This document shows, piece by piece, positions 51,801-60,843 of a DNA stretch of 64,000 nucleotides. The stretch is from Krasilnikovozyma curviuscula (Eukaryota > Basidiomycota > Tremellomycetes > Cystofilobasidiales > Mrakiaceae): the NCBI GenBank assembly GCA_014825775.1, contig MVAQ01000048.1:47235-111234 (forward strand). The letters are read 5' to 3'. How positions within the stretch are numbered: position 1 is the first letter of the stretch; each line of letters starts with the position of its first letter. The notes below the pieces were generated by a model that did not search any database, was not told the origin of the DNA, and was given only the letters and a program-made list of their open reading frames with translations. A program made the position numbers and the translations under genes.

Positions 51801-52231
51801 TGCTCAACGACATCCTCAGCCTACGCGATATCACTGCCAAAGAATCGACCAAACTCAACGAGCTGTGCAAGTTGTTTCACTCTTTGGAGAATTTGTTCAT
51901 CGATTCGGACAGCGAGGACAGGAGGACAACGGTGGTCGCGTTTGTTCCTAACTGGCTGAAATTTTGTTACCTCTCTGAATTGCTGGTAGGTCCCTTCTCT
52001 TCCCCTTTAATTTCTGTATAGTTTGACTTATTATCTTGATCCTTGGTGCGGTATGTTCTACAGGAGGCATCCATGATCGATATCACGTACCTCTTCGAGT
52101 CGTCGGCGCTCATCGACTTCGAGGTCGACGAGCTTGTCACGCTCGTCCGTGCTCTGTTCAGCGACACCTCGCTGAGGGCAACGACAATCGACAAGATATC
52201 TAGGGGTCACCCTGTGGTTTCGTCGGGTTAG
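48899..52231 (+). CDS. ZW10/DSL1-type vesicle tethering and kinetochore protein
   Basis: Large helical rod protein of the Dsl1/NRZ tethering complex at the ER (and of the RZZ kinetochore complex in animals). The N-terminal half has coiled-coil-like helices (IDEKLGVLSSRVKELDSG, LLSSLRQLSLQADLLKKL). The C-terminal half carries ZW10 signatures: MQFVNDLFWLADENEKVA, ENLFIDSDSED, and near the end YLFESSALIDFEVDELVTLV with ALFSDTSLRATTIDKI. The middle (50484-50685) is acidic and holds three Trp motifs: DGWGFDD, DGWGFGDDDE and EGWGFDGSDDE, recalling the acidic Trp lasso with which yeast Dsl1 binds COPI. About eight exons; ends HPVVSSG at 52231. The start at 48899 gives MAFELPTHLLPATPPG. Divergent from MRE11 across 244 bp. 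Confidence 0.88.
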
Positions 52232-52608
52232 GTAGCGACTGATCGACTTTCAAACTCTGCATGCGTTATTTGTTTGCTCGAAAAACTACCCGATACACGA
52301 TATTTGATTTATCGTAGCAAGCATGTCGCTATCTTCTCAGCTCTCAGACGCAAACTTGTGTTAACAGTGAAAACACCAGGCAGAAGAGACCTCTGTTTGT
52401 TTACATTCTTGGAGCCTCCCACCAAAATAGCGCGCCTCTCCGCATGGCGCTGATAGCCTCCATATGGCTCTGACTTCGGACCTAGGAAAAAGAGTTTAAA
52501 AGGGCAGACTAGGTTCTCTCAACTTCTTCTTCACTCCCAACTACATCCTATCCTTTCTCGTCCTTAAACCTTTTCAATCCCTTCAGTTTGTCCAGTGTCT
52601 CAGGCAAA
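52232..52608. other. Intergenic region between ZW10/DSL1 and the 166-aa protein gene
   Basis: 377 bp with a TATA-like box at 52495-52502 and a CT-rich leader. Nothing else seen. Confidence 0.45.
52495..52502 (+). promoter_or_regulatory. TATA-like box of the 166-aa protein gene
   Basis: TTTAAAAG about 110 bp before the ATG at 52609, followed by pyrimidine-rich sequence. The same box-to-ATG spacing is seen for the aldo-keto reductase gene downstream. Confidence 0.35.
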
Positions 52609-53698
52609 ATGGTGAGTTTACTGTTTGAATGCGTCTTCCCCGCCTGCTCTTGATTTTGGTTCATCAAAGAACTGCATCCTTAAAACTATTCTGATGCTAT
52701 CTCTCATCTCCTCATTCTCAAGGTAATCTTTGCAACTATGGTGCGTCTTTGACTTTCTTCCCAACTATTTCAAGTCGCAGAAACCAACCGTACTAACCCC
52801 TATATCCTGTTCCCTTGGTTGGCGCAAAACTCACAGGCGATGATTGCTCATCACAACAACCCTGCTGCCAAAGCTGCTCCTGACAATATGCCATTGATGA
52901 AAGGTTCGTTCCGCAATCGAGTCTTTTCTAGGGTCATCTTTGCGTCCTCATGGCGCCGATGATCCTTTCTGCGCAGAGAGGTGACTGACCTCTGCCTTCT
53001 CTTCTTCACCTTCGTCTTTCATCTCTCATAATTTCGTTTAGAGGATATTGGGTGCGTCGTTACTTCTGAATATGGAACGTTGCTACAAAGTGTGTGGGCT
53101 GATGTGACTTCTTGTCTTTTCGACCTCTCCGCAGCATGTCGACTGTCACAACCAAGTACAACGGTGAGACGTTCACTTTCAAAGGGATGTACGCTCGAAC
53201 CCAGTGGGAAACGGTACGATCTATTCACTTACTAAAACACAGCTGCTGCACTGATTCGCGACACTAACCGTTGTTCACGCACACATCTTTCCTTCCTGAA
53301 GGTTGCCCTGCTTAAAGACTCGAATCAGAATAGTAATCCTGCATATTCTGTCGCTGTGCTGAAAGATTATGTCATGCGTAAGCGGACCAAGGGCCAGACT
53401 GACGATTCCATCTCGACAAAGTTGGGCAAGATGGAGGAGGACGCGCTGAAGTCCGGGGTTAGTACCTACTGATTTCCATTCTCAAATGATGGTTTAATGT
53501 TGGCGACTGATAAGCTGTCTCCTTATCCAGCTCTCCAACACCATCCCTGGCCTCGCGGAGGCGTTCGTCAGAGTGAGGTCGCTGTCGCAACTTCCACCAT
53601 CGACTGTGTTCACCGAGGCTCCCGCGCCAACATACGTCCCTCGTCCGAGTAATGTCACTGCTTCCACTCTACCGTCTTACGCCGTCGCTGCTCATTAG
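52609..53698 (+). CDS. Unrecognised small protein, paralogue of the N-terminal domain of the 55596-57834 gene
   Basis: Predicted 166 residues in seven exons: 52609-52611 (the ATG alone), 52723-52740, 52837-52903, 53042-53051 (10 nt), 53135-53213, 53302-53457, 53531-53698; the lengths sum to 501 nt with an open frame throughout. The first 34 residues (MVIFATMAMIAHHNN...) are a lead-in. From MSTVTTKYNGETFTFKG to PPSTVF, 105 residues align without gaps to the start of the larger gene, sharing NPAY, DYxxRKxxKGxT and RVR. The C-terminus is Pro/Ser/Thr/Ala-rich and ends YAVAAH. No signal peptide, membrane span or known domain. Translation could also begin at MSTV (53136), where the paralogue begins, leaving the early exons as leader. 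I do not know its function. Confidence 0.65.
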
Positions 53699-53869
53699 AG
53701 TCATTTCACTGTCGTCATGATTGCGCCTGGATTCTTTGGGTGCTTCGTCTGGACTCGGTTGTATCAGTGCATTTCTTTATAATTGTATTCCTCAGTATAT
53801 ATGAGTATTTCATATTCCACTTTCGTTAACTGCAGTTTGGTTGCAACTGGAAAATGCAAAGAAAACTGG

Positions 53870-53877
53870 TATAAAAA
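53870..53877 (+). promoter_or_regulatory. TATA box of the aldo-keto reductase gene
   Basis: TATAAAAA, 116 bp upstream of the ATG at 53986. Strong match to consensus and typical spacing. Confidence 0.5.
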
Positions 53878-53985
53878 TGCAATGTCGGGGTGGTGCGACC
53901 ACCCGTGTGGGACTTTTAAGCGATTTTCTCACTCTCATCTAAGGTTGGACCATCATCCACCCTTCGATCCTCAGCAGTCTGTACG

Positions 53986-55431
53986 ATGCCATTCACGACC
54001 ATCACACTGAACGACGGACTTAAGATCCCTGAGATCGCTTTCGGTGAGCCTCTTCTATCCACTTGCTACTGCTTCCCATGCTTCCCATCGACCGATTTGC
54101 CTGGGAGCTCATCCAAGTGTGTTTTTTTTGTCTGTTTTCCCTCTCACTAGGAACCTGGAAGGTCCCAACCAATGTTTGTACTCAGTATACCGATACTGCA
54201 ATCTCAGTAGGCTTCGATCGTGAGCTTATCCCTCCAAGGAAAGCCAGAGGAAAGTCGCTGACGATTCTGATGCTCCCGCTCTCATTTCCCCCAATCGTTT
54301 CGCTCTGCTGGTTCTCAAAATCCTGGCAGACGTGGACACTGCTCAAGTCTATGGAAACGAGAAGGAAACTGGTTTTGCTATCAATGACTCTGGTAAGAGT
54401 ATCCCTCAGTGGTTGGAATCTGTGTGGAGGCGTTCGCACTGATCACGCCACTACCTAACATTCAGGCCTCTCCAGAGACGAAATCTGGGTCACTACCAAA
54501 TGGTGAGTACGCATAAGAGAGACACAACTATGTCCGCTGTAGCTCAAGCTGGACTCCTTTGCTTTGCTAGGTCCGGTGTCGGTGGTAAGGGCATCAGAGA
54601 ATCCTGCCTCGAGTCCCTCGAGAAGTTGGGATTAAAATACTTAGATCTCTACCTCATCCACTCTCCGAGACTTGTCGTCGGAAACGTAAGAGGCGTTGTC
54701 AATCAATTTTTGTCGATTCGATGCTGACGACAATGTTCACAGATTGCTGGCGCTTGGAAAGAGATGGAAATGCTCAAGAAAGAGGGCCTCGTCAAGTCTA
54801 TCGGTGTCTCCAACTTTACCATCCCAGACCTCCTCATCTTACTTGCTACTGCGGAGATCAAGCCTGTCGTCAACCAGAGTATGTCGGAGACCTTGAAATG
54901 CCGCGCTGTTCCTTACTCACTAACGACTTTGACGTTCCTCACCCGCTAGTCTTGATCCACCCTTATGTCTACGCTAAGACTGCCCCACTCCTTGCTTTTA
55001 TGGAGAAGGAGAATATAAAGCCAGAAGCATACTCTGCTCTTTACCCATTGGTATGGCTCCCGTCTCGCTCCCGGGGTCCTTCATTCTTTCCTCTCTGCTA
55101 ACAGCCGTCCTCTTGTCCACAGACCTCCGCCCCAGGTGGACCAGTTGACCCTGTCGTCAACGCAATCGCCAACAAGAAGGGCGTCGCGGCCGAGCAGATC
55201 CTACTCGCGTGGGTCCGCACCAAAGGCGCGATTATCATTACCACCTCGTCCAAGAAAGACAGGCTCGAGAGGTATCTCGCCGTTGGTGACATTGAGCTCG
55301 ATGAGAAGGACGTCGAGGCGATCGACAAGGCTGGCGCGAAGGGCGCTTTCAGATCTAAGGCGGTCAGGGCTGCGAAGTGGACCGCCGCCGTCGGCGTCGT
55401 CGGCGCTTTCGCCCTCTGGAGAATGCTTTAG
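53986..55431 (+). CDS. Aldo-keto reductase with hydrophobic C-terminal tail
   Basis: NADPH-dependent reductase of aldehydes or ketones; substrate unknown. The start at 53986 gives MPFTTITLNDGLKIPEIAFG, then GTWKVPT. The catalytic tetrad is present: Asp and Tyr in FDHVDTAQVYGNE (rebuilt over an intron), Lys in WVTTKW and His in LYLIHSP. Other signatures: WKEMEMLKKEGLVKSIGVSN, KPVVNQILIHPYV (the usual NQ-E/HP region) and QILLAWVRTKGAIIITTSSK for the cofactor phosphate site. About eight exons. After the barrel the protein ends AKWTAAVGVVGAFALWRML, a 17-residue hydrophobic run at the very C-terminus, which could anchor it in a membrane. The gene sits between the two members of an unrecognised paralogue pair, on the same strand. 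Confidence 0.9.
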
Positions 55432-55595
55432 AGTATCTGATACCCATCATAAAAATTGTATGCATCACGGTCTTCTAGATATTCAGAAACTATTTTTGGC
55501 CTCTTGCAGGGCTGAGAGTCTGTTGTTGTGGCACCGCACGCCCTTTACCTTGTTGCATCGCTTGACTCACGAGTGACGTCTAACCAAAACAAAGC

Positions 55596-57834
55596 ATGTC
55601 GACCTACTCGGGCGTTCATAATGGAAGGCAATATGGTTCGTCTCTGTCATATCCGCACTTAGCTCCTATGTCGAATTGGCGGCTGCTTCTCTTTCCTTGT
55701 CGAACCAGTTGAACTGACTTACTAGCTCTGGCTGTGTAGTCTTCCGAGGGCTCTTTGTCCTGACACAGACTGACGCCGTCTTCCTCCTCGCCGACCGTGC
55801 GAATGGGACGAACCCAGCATACATTGATGCCGTCATCACGGACTACTTGCAGCGGAAGCTCGACAAGGGCAGGACTCGAGGCGAAGTCGTCATCAAGGTA
55901 GGTCAAAGGAGAGAGAAACCATCGGAAGCTGTTAGCCAGTGGAAGCGGCTAGGCTAATCGTCTTGTTCGACTTTGACAGCTTGAGATATTGGAGCATGAG
56001 ATTAGAGACGTAAGTGAAGTCGAGAGACGACAGGTTTTATTGTGTGCTGAAGCTTTCTCGTTCACTTTCCTGGGCAGTGCGGTGTACGTTCTTCCACTGA
56101 TACTCTCCTACAATTCAAAAACCAACTTCTGTCTGTAATTAGCTCGCCAGGATAAACCCTCTGCTTGCAGATGGATTCAAGCGGGTGAGGGCTCGATACA
56201 GATTCCCCGCCTCTCGAGTATTCCTAGGTCCTGTCTCGTCTGGCGTTGCCAGTTCTCCATCAACATCTGGCTCAGGTGCTGGAAGAAGACCAACTCAAAG
56301 TCGACCGGCCGCCGCTACTACTACACCGAGACCTCCTGTGGTCAGGACGTCGAGCGCTGTGCAGGAGGAAGGGGAGGATGCGCCGTACGTGGAACTGAGC
56401 TTCGCTCAAGACTCTCGTCCCCAAATATTGATGTTCAACTGGCTGTTCCTTACTATCTAGACCAACTTACGAACGAGTAGATCCTAATCCAGACCCCGAG
56501 CTGGCCAATGCCATTTTAGAGAGTGAGCTCAGTCAGGATCATCTACATTTTTCACAGATAGCTAATGAAAAATGACATCCCCTCGGAAAGGTACAATGCT
56601 CGAACGAGCTCAAGAAGAACAACGAAGGTCTATGGAGTCTGCAGAGCCTTCGACCTCTACATCAACACACTCGACAGCTCCCGAACTCCCACCCCGACAA
56701 AGTACCAGTCTCCTCCCAGCACTAAATACAGCAGCCTCGCATTCTTCAAGCTCTCTCTTTGTGCCTCACTCTCCATCTGGTCGTCCTGATTTTGGTCAAG
56801 CATCCTCCTTCAGCCCATCTTCGCCCTCGACACCGAACCAGTTCGCACCACCGCCAGGCCCGCCTCCCGGAGCATACCCACGCCCAGCACAGCCGCTGAT
56901 AGAAGAATCAACACCACCGAACCTTGTACCCCATTCCCACCTCTCGCCGTACATCGCCTCTGAGAGAGCATCGACTATGTCGAACCAGCAGCACGACGAT
57001 CCACTGTTGAAGCTCGGGTCGTATCACACGACCTTCCTAATATGCGATAACACGTCCATATCGAACCACTGGGCTGAACTCCAACTCTCGCTATCGACGC
57101 TTTTCCCTCTGTCGCTCTCGTGCTCATCGTCCGTCGGCATTCAGTTCGTCAACGCGACGCACTTGTCGAAACAGAAAGTCGAGGGAGGCTATGACGAGAT
57201 CAGCGAGATCATTACCATGGTGGAAGGTGAAGGTGGACCGAGAGGTATTGGCAGTGTTTGTGGGAGGTTAAAGGGACTGTTGGAACAAGAAGTTGGGGCG
57301 GTGATTGAGAAGGGTCAGAGCTCGTCGCAGGTTGATGGGCTTAACGTCGTGAGCTTAATCCCTTCGCCTGGTATTCGTTTTATCTAAAGCTGACTGCTGT
57401 CTATATAGATCGTCATCACTGATGTTGTCTCATTAACTCTACAAACCAATCCGTTCGCTGACGCCCCCAACACGCCGACGGAAGAAATTCTAGTCAGAAA
57501 CTACCTCTACAGCTCCAGTTCCGAGTCGTAAACCTGACCTTGCCTTTTTTATTTTTGATGGTTTCAGGATACCATGACTGAGTCTGCCCAACTCCTTCGC
57601 CCACTCTATCTGCAGTTCTCATCTCCACCTCGTGAAGGCTCTTCGGGAGAACTAGTGAAGCTACGACTGTTCTTCTTGTTGATCGGCGATAACCCCCTCA
57701 CAGCTACCTTCACCACGGCAATTTCGAGCGATTCTAGTGGAGACGTTGGTTGTGTATTGGATAGCGTCAAATATAATGTAGGGATGGAGGAGGAGGAGGA
57801 GTTTGTGAGGAGAGCATTGGTTCATGGGCTGTGA
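55596..57834 (+). CDS. Unrecognised N-terminal domain fused to PPxY, UIM-like and degenerate vWA-like regions
   Basis: Predicted 548 residues in nine exons: 55596-55635, 55740-55897, 55980-56009, 56076-56081 (6 nt), 56143-56384, 56461-56522, 56591-57348, 57409-57492, 57568-57834; the lengths sum to 1647 nt with no stop. Residues 1-105 (MSTYSGVHNGRQYVFRG to FPASRVF) match the 166-aa protein upstream. A Ser/Pro/Thr/Arg-rich linker leads to DAPPTYERVDP (a PPxY motif) and PELANAILESTMLE, which fits the ubiquitin-interacting pattern L-x-x-A-I-x-x-S. A proline-rich stretch (APPPGPPPGAYPRPAQP) follows, then a domain that resembles the fungal vWA family (DPLLKLGSYHTTFLICDN, VGIQFVN, VIVITDVVSL, LFFLLIGDNP), though the metal-site DxSxS is not intact. 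A ubiquitin-ligase adaptor role is an inference. Confidence 0.7.
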
Positions 57835-57962
57835 ACGGTCTCAATTTCACCACATAATGAAATCTCTATCATACGCCTTAATGATTAATATAATGTAGCC
57901 ATCTCGACTGTATCTCAGATATTACGCTGATATTTCTAGACAGAGCAACAGATGATATCTAA

Positions 57963-60614
57963 CTACAGAGACATCCCATTGTCATCCTCTTCGTCACTCT
58001 CTTCGTCTTCCTCGTCACTACTTCCTAAAACAATTTGAGGAATCTCATTGTCGCTCTCATCTCCATCCATCATCATTGGCTGGTTCATGGTTTGAGAAAA
58101 CACAGATTCCTTGACCACGGCCGGCGGCGCGAAAGCAGCAGCTTCTCTGCTGATACTCGTAACCTCTTGTAAAGGCTCTTCAATCTCTGCTGTGTTGGTT
58201 TCCAGAGTGTAGTGAACGGCAGAGGTCTGCGCGGCCGGTGCAACTTGAACGGGAGTAGGGGGTTGAACGAAGACTGGGAGTGGTTCCGATGGTCCAGCAA
58301 TTGGTGTTGGTGTTGTGGCAGCTGTTGCACCGAAGCTAAATGATGACGAGTTGAGATACAGTGTAGGTGGAGCTGGAATCACAGCCACCGATGGTGTCGT
58401 GGGTAGTGGCATGATTGCCCTTCCCGCTTGAACCATCTCTTCTTCACTAACCTCCATATCTTCTGTTGCTGCCAAGTCCCACTCTAGCTCATTCCTGGTT
58501 TTAATCTCATCCACACCCTCTCTTCTGTAGAAGAGCAACTCTTTTGCATTTGGCAGACCTCTCTGCAATGGCGGCAGCCTGGGGTGGACGAGGAGATCCA
58601 GTAAGTGCAGGCCAGACTGCCCAGATGAAGCGACAGAAGAATCAAAGTTAGAGGTAGAGTTTCTGATAGTAGATAAAACCCAAGGTGTTGCAGGCGCGAG
58701 TGTTCCAGTCCTTGTTGGGATAGAGCGAGAGAGAAGCTGTTGAATGGCAGACAGGATGGACGTTGGATGAGGATGTGATGGAAGAGATAATGATAATGAT
58801 AGGAGCACTCTGGTGGTAAGAGTCTTGAGTGATGGTGGTAGAGCAGGAAGTTCGTAAAGAACGGACAGCAGTTCAATCGCGGACAGGATGAGAGTTTCCT
58901 TCTGAGGTGTGATGATTTCAGTCCCCTTTTCCAAGTTCCCTGATGATTCAACTTGGACTCCATTTCTTGACCTCTTCTTTCCTTTGCCCTTAGCTAAGCC
59001 TTCATTCCCATTGGTAGATGAGTGAGACATCGAGGAGGATCGGTGTTCCAACAGAGGATTCAGAGTTGCGAGACAGATTTTAGTCGCACGTGTAGGGAGA
59101 TTTGAGTGTGAAGCCATAGGTGGTGGTGGGAGATGTTTCAAGAAAAGAGCCAACGTCCGAAAGACGGTTAGCTGCACCAGTCTGAGAATTCATCGAAGTA
59201 CAAGATTAATGAGATGGAATGAACTCCAATTATTAAACGAAGAAAGAACACTCACGGTTGACCCTCACAGATCTCCAGTACTCCAACCAAGTGGGAGAAA
59301 AGTGATGCTTGATGAGGAAGCGCGTGTTGTTTGACACTGAAATGAGGAAGTTAGCTAACTGTAATTGCTCATTCATAAAGTCGAAACCAACGGACCAGAT
59401 AACAACCTGTGCCACCACCACACACGCGAGCCTCCAGATCTCGGGAAGCACCACTCTTGCAGCTGCAACCTCTCTTGGATCAGCATGTTCTGCAGTTTGT
59501 GTATCCAGTACCAGACGCAGCAGTCTAGTTGGAAGAGACAACAGAGTTCCGACAGGAACAGGCAACGCTCTCGGACACGGTGCGCTGATAAAACAAGTTG
59601 AATGTCAGTCTGACCACATGGCTCGTCTAAATAGACAAAACTTACATGAGTAACGCTACCAAGAGCTTAACAGTAACCTCAAGCTTCTGCTTTGCCAGAG
59701 GTATCGCTTCTAATGGGTCTAATGGCCATTTCTTCTTCTCCCAGATCTTCAATACCTTCACACCGCTTACAGGTGCTCTCCCAAGAGACTCTTCATCCCA
59801 CACGTGAGCTATTACATCTACACATTCCATCGCTGATCCGATTACTTCCTCAAACGTCTGCAGCAGGATCTGCGCTTGGTTGGGCTTGGGCGCCAGAAGA
59901 TGGAGTGATGCGTATAAAGACACCGACTGAGTCGATAGCAAGTGAGTGCTTGAGAGTGTGGTAAGCTGAGGTAACAGTGGGCGTAGACTCTGAGGAGAAA
60001 GTGGGATGATCTTGGGTAAGAAAGTCAACACTGGGATGAGAATTTCAGGTGGCGTCGAAGTTCCTGCTGTCGTGAGGCCGACAAGAGATAGTGAGATCTT
60101 CTGGATGCTCGGGATAGCTGTAGCTCGTAGGAATGGTGGATTTGATCTAGCGTTGAGTAAGATCGATTCGAGGAAGGCGAGGAGGTGGACCAAAAGATAG
60201 TTTGGGAGCGATTTCTACATGAAAATATTCAGACATTTTTTGAAAGCAGCAAATAAGTTCTCAATACAAGCGGTTAGATGGTAGGGGGAAACTAACATTG
60301 ATACAGCTTGACAGAGTGACAATCCATCCCTGCCCATAGTCTTCTAGCAGACTTCCCAACCCAGCGTCCTGTTCGACCAGGACTTTGCCTATTCTCCATC
60401 CCACTTCTCTTGACTCTGGATATTTGGACGTTATCAGATCGTTAATTGATCTCAAGAAGGATTTGTAGAGTGGCTGAGGGATTGTGTGTGGCTGGAGAGG
60501 GGTGATGCAGAGCTGCTCAAGAGTATTGGGAAGGAGAGCCAGAGCCAAGCTCGGAGGTGAAATCGAGCTTGAGAGCAGATGCTGAATTAGAGAGGCTGAA
60601 GGAGAAGCTGCCAT
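57963..60614 (-). CDS. RIX1: Pre-60S ribosome assembly protein Rix1 (PELP1-like)
   Basis: Nuclear scaffold of the Rix1-Ipi1-Ipi3 complex that acts with Rea1 on pre-60S particles. Leucine-rich helical repeats fill the first two thirds: SLIQHLLSSSISPPSLALAL, FLRSINDLITSKYPESREVG, then LVHLLAFLESILLNARSNP, FLRATAIPSIQKISLSLVGL, SLPTRLLRLVLDTQTAE and LTVFRTLALFLKHLPPPP. The first part (residue 60-110, GWRIGKVLVEQDAGLGSLLE) resembles the Rix1 N-terminal domain. A basic patch (KGKGKKRSRNG) may be a nuclear signal. The tail is proline-rich and then acidic (GSSDEEDEESDEEDDNGMSL), as in Rix1/PELP1. Four or five exons; the ATG at 60614 starts MAASPSASLIQHL. Repeat proteins of this kind diverge fast, so the call is good but not certain. 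Confidence 0.75.
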
Positions 60615-60843
60615 TTTCAAGTGTATTTACTGGGAGTGCTTCGAAGGTGACCTTCGAGACTCGTTGACTGCCAATGCTCAACGGTGAGAAAGGACAAGCG
60701 GGCGCCTACTTAAATTTTTGAGATGGGAGAAAACTCGAGTCTTGCTATTGACTTGGTCTTTGAGGGTAAAATACAACAGATAGATCCTATGAAGCGTTGC
60801 AAATCAGATCTACAAATACTCTAACTCCCAAAAGCTGATTGCG

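Noticed and set aside
54160..54420. Frame shifts near the start of the aldo-keto reductase
   Set aside because: Short introns with GT-AG ends rebuild the expected FDHVDTAQVYGNE motif, so the gene is intact.
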